From Methanobrevibacter sp. (GTDB lineage Archaea > Methanobacteriota > Methanobacteria > Methanobacteriales > Methanobacteriaceae), in NCBI GenBank assembly GCA_021442885.1, contig JABUVA010000034.1:15016-21585 (forward strand): a stretch of 6,570 nucleotides of DNA, in the 5' to 3' direction. This document shows positions 5,733-6,570 of this stretch, piece after piece. The notes beneath the pieces are model-generated. The model was given only the letters and a program-made list of their open reading frames with translations, had not been told where the DNA came from and did no database searches. Position 1 is the first letter of the stretch, and each line of letters starts with the position of its first letter. Both the position numbers and the translations under genes were made by a program.

Positions 5733-6570
5733 ATATGAAATAGCTGTAGTTCCAGGAGATGGAATCGGTCAAGAAGTAATGGAAGCTACTATATCTGTTT
5801 TAGATGGTCTTAATTTAGATTTTGACTATGTTTATGGAGAAGCTGGTGATGAATGTATGGAAAAAAATGGAATTCCACTTCCCCACAAAACACTTGAAAT
5901 AATAAAAAATGCTGATGCTTGTTTATTTGGAGCAGCTGGTGAAACTGCAGCTAATGTAATTATTAAAATACGTCAAGAAATGAAAATGTTTGCTAATTTA
6001 AGGCCGGTAAAATCATATCCCAACACTAAATCATTATCTGATGATATAGATTTTATGATTGTTCGTGAAAACACAGAAGGAATGTATATTACCGAAGAAG
6101 AAGAATACACTCCTGAAGGTGCAATAGCTAAACGTATTATTACACGTGAAGCAGAAGAACGTATTATAAGATATGCATTTGAATATGCAAAAGAAAACAA
6201 TAAAAGTAAAGTAACTGCAGTTCACAAAGCTAATGTACTTAAAAAATCTGATGGATTATTTAAAGAAATATTTTATGAAGTAGCTAAAGAATATCCTGAT
6301 ATTGAAGTTGAAGATTTCTATGTAGATGCAACTGCAATGTACCTTATTACAAATCCTCAAAGCTTTGAAGTGATTGTTACCACTAATCTCTTTGGAGATA
6401 TTTTATCTGATGAAGGTGCTGGTATTGTTGGAGGCCTTGGATTATTACCTTCAGCTAATATTGGAGAAGATGGTGCTTTATTTGAACCTGTTCATGGTTC
6501 TGCACCAGATATTGCAGGGCAGAAAAAAGCAAATCCTACTGCAATGCTTCTAACTGCTGCAATGATGTTA
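5701..6570 (+). CDS. leuB: 3-isopropylmalate dehydrogenase, TTG start, C-terminus cut by window edge
   Basis: The first 290 codons of a beta-decarboxylating dehydrogenase that oxidises 3-isopropylmalate with NAD+ to 2-oxoisocaproate; methanogen LeuB also serves the citramalate route to isoleucine. Seen: VVPGDGIG (16-23), LFGAAGETAANVI (75-87), and the substrate residues Arg91, Arg101 and Arg122 of IKIRQ, NLRPV and VRENTEG. Tyr129, Lys176 (HKAN), Asp209, Asp233 and Asp237 (FGDILSDEGAG) complete the site. FEPVHGSAPDIAG (261-273) binds cofactor, and Asp270 suits NAD+. The AAGETAAN segment matches methanogen LeuB as I remember it, unlike homoisocitrate dehydrogenase AksF or isocitrate dehydrogenase. 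About 40 residues should be missing at the end. TTG at 5701 is the only in-frame start before the motif and has a good ribosome site. It overlaps leuD by 32 nt, and those codons give a Lys/Asn/Thr-rich N-terminal extension of about 11 residues. Confidence 0.88.
   Translation, partial: MSTSKKKTNNRYEIAVVPGDGIGQEVMEATISVLDGLNLDFDYVYGEAGDECMEKNGIPLPHKTLEIIKNADACLFGAAGETAANVIIKIRQEMKMFANLRPVKSYPNTKSLSDDIDFMIVRENTEGMYITEEEEYTPEGAIAKRIITREAEERIIRYAFEYAKENNKSKVTAVHKANVLKKSDGLFKEIFYEVAKEYPDIEVEDFYVDATAMYLITNPQSFEVIVTTNLFGDILSDEGAGIVGGLGLLPSANIGEDGALFEPVHGSAPDIAGQKKANPTAMLLTAAMML

Noticed and set aside
5735..5743. ATG just after the leuD stop as an alternative leuB start
   Set aside because: It is in a different frame from leuB and reads ATG AAA TAG, so it cannot start the enzyme.
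5973..6225. Two overlapping minus-strand open frames inside leuB
   Set aside because: Both are opposite the conserved LeuB active-site region; Ser/Phe-rich translation is typical of antisense frames.
3995..6570. Reading the right-hand operon as homoaconitase plus homoisocitrate dehydrogenase for coenzyme B
   Set aside because: LeuD has the YLIY loop and the dehydrogenase has the AAGETAAN and VRENTEG features of methanogen LeuB, so the leucine assignment is better supported.

Overview
The window is about 30% G+C and looks like genomic DNA of a methanogenic archaeon of the order Methanobacteriales, most likely a Methanobrevibacter-like species. The evidence is indirect: TTTATATA-type archaeal TATA boxes, purine-rich Shine-Dalgarno sites, a short archaeal-type LeuC of 415 residues with a separate 161-residue LeuD, a LeuB closest to the methanogen type, and strongly A/T-biased codon use in every gene. 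The genus is inferred; no rRNA or other marker gene is present.

Left part (1-2660), surface polysaccharide genes. A truncated rmlD-like gene (last step of dTDP-L-rhamnose synthesis) runs off the left edge on the minus strand. It is divergent from wecC (UDP-N-acetyl-D-mannosamine dehydrogenase) across a 235-bp A/T-rich double promoter region. Both make activated sugars for cell-surface glycans. Fourteen bases after wecC, and probably on the same transcript, is a TMEM175-family (DUF1211) membrane protein, a predicted potassium channel with an unusually long charged cytoplasmic tail.

Middle (2661-3994). A DUF2264-family protein gene lies on the minus strand, converging on the TMEM175 gene with only 7 bp between the stop codons. 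Its likely terminator T-tract lies inside the TMEM175 lysine codons. Its promoter places the transcription start almost on the ATG and there is no Shine-Dalgarno site, so the mRNA is probably leaderless. The 97-bp region it shares with leuC holds three copies of GTATATT arranged as nested inverted repeats, a good operator candidate.

Right part (3995-6570), the leucine operon leuC-leuD-leuB. leuC and leuD are 4 bp apart. leuB starts at a TTG inside leuD (32-nt overlap) and is cut by the right edge after 290 codons. Together they convert 2-isopropylmalate to 2-oxoisocaproate; in methanogens the same enzymes are known to serve the citramalate route to isoleucine. The YLIY loop in LeuD and the LeuB active-site sequence favour leucine-type enzymes over the paralogous homoaconitase and homoisocitrate dehydrogenase of coenzyme B synthesis.

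I saw no mobile element, CRISPR array, tRNA or rRNA gene. Nothing clearly amounts to a new system. The points most worth a second look are the inverted-repeat operator candidate, the channel with an extended tail joined to a sugar-nucleotide gene, and the leaderless DUF2264 gene.
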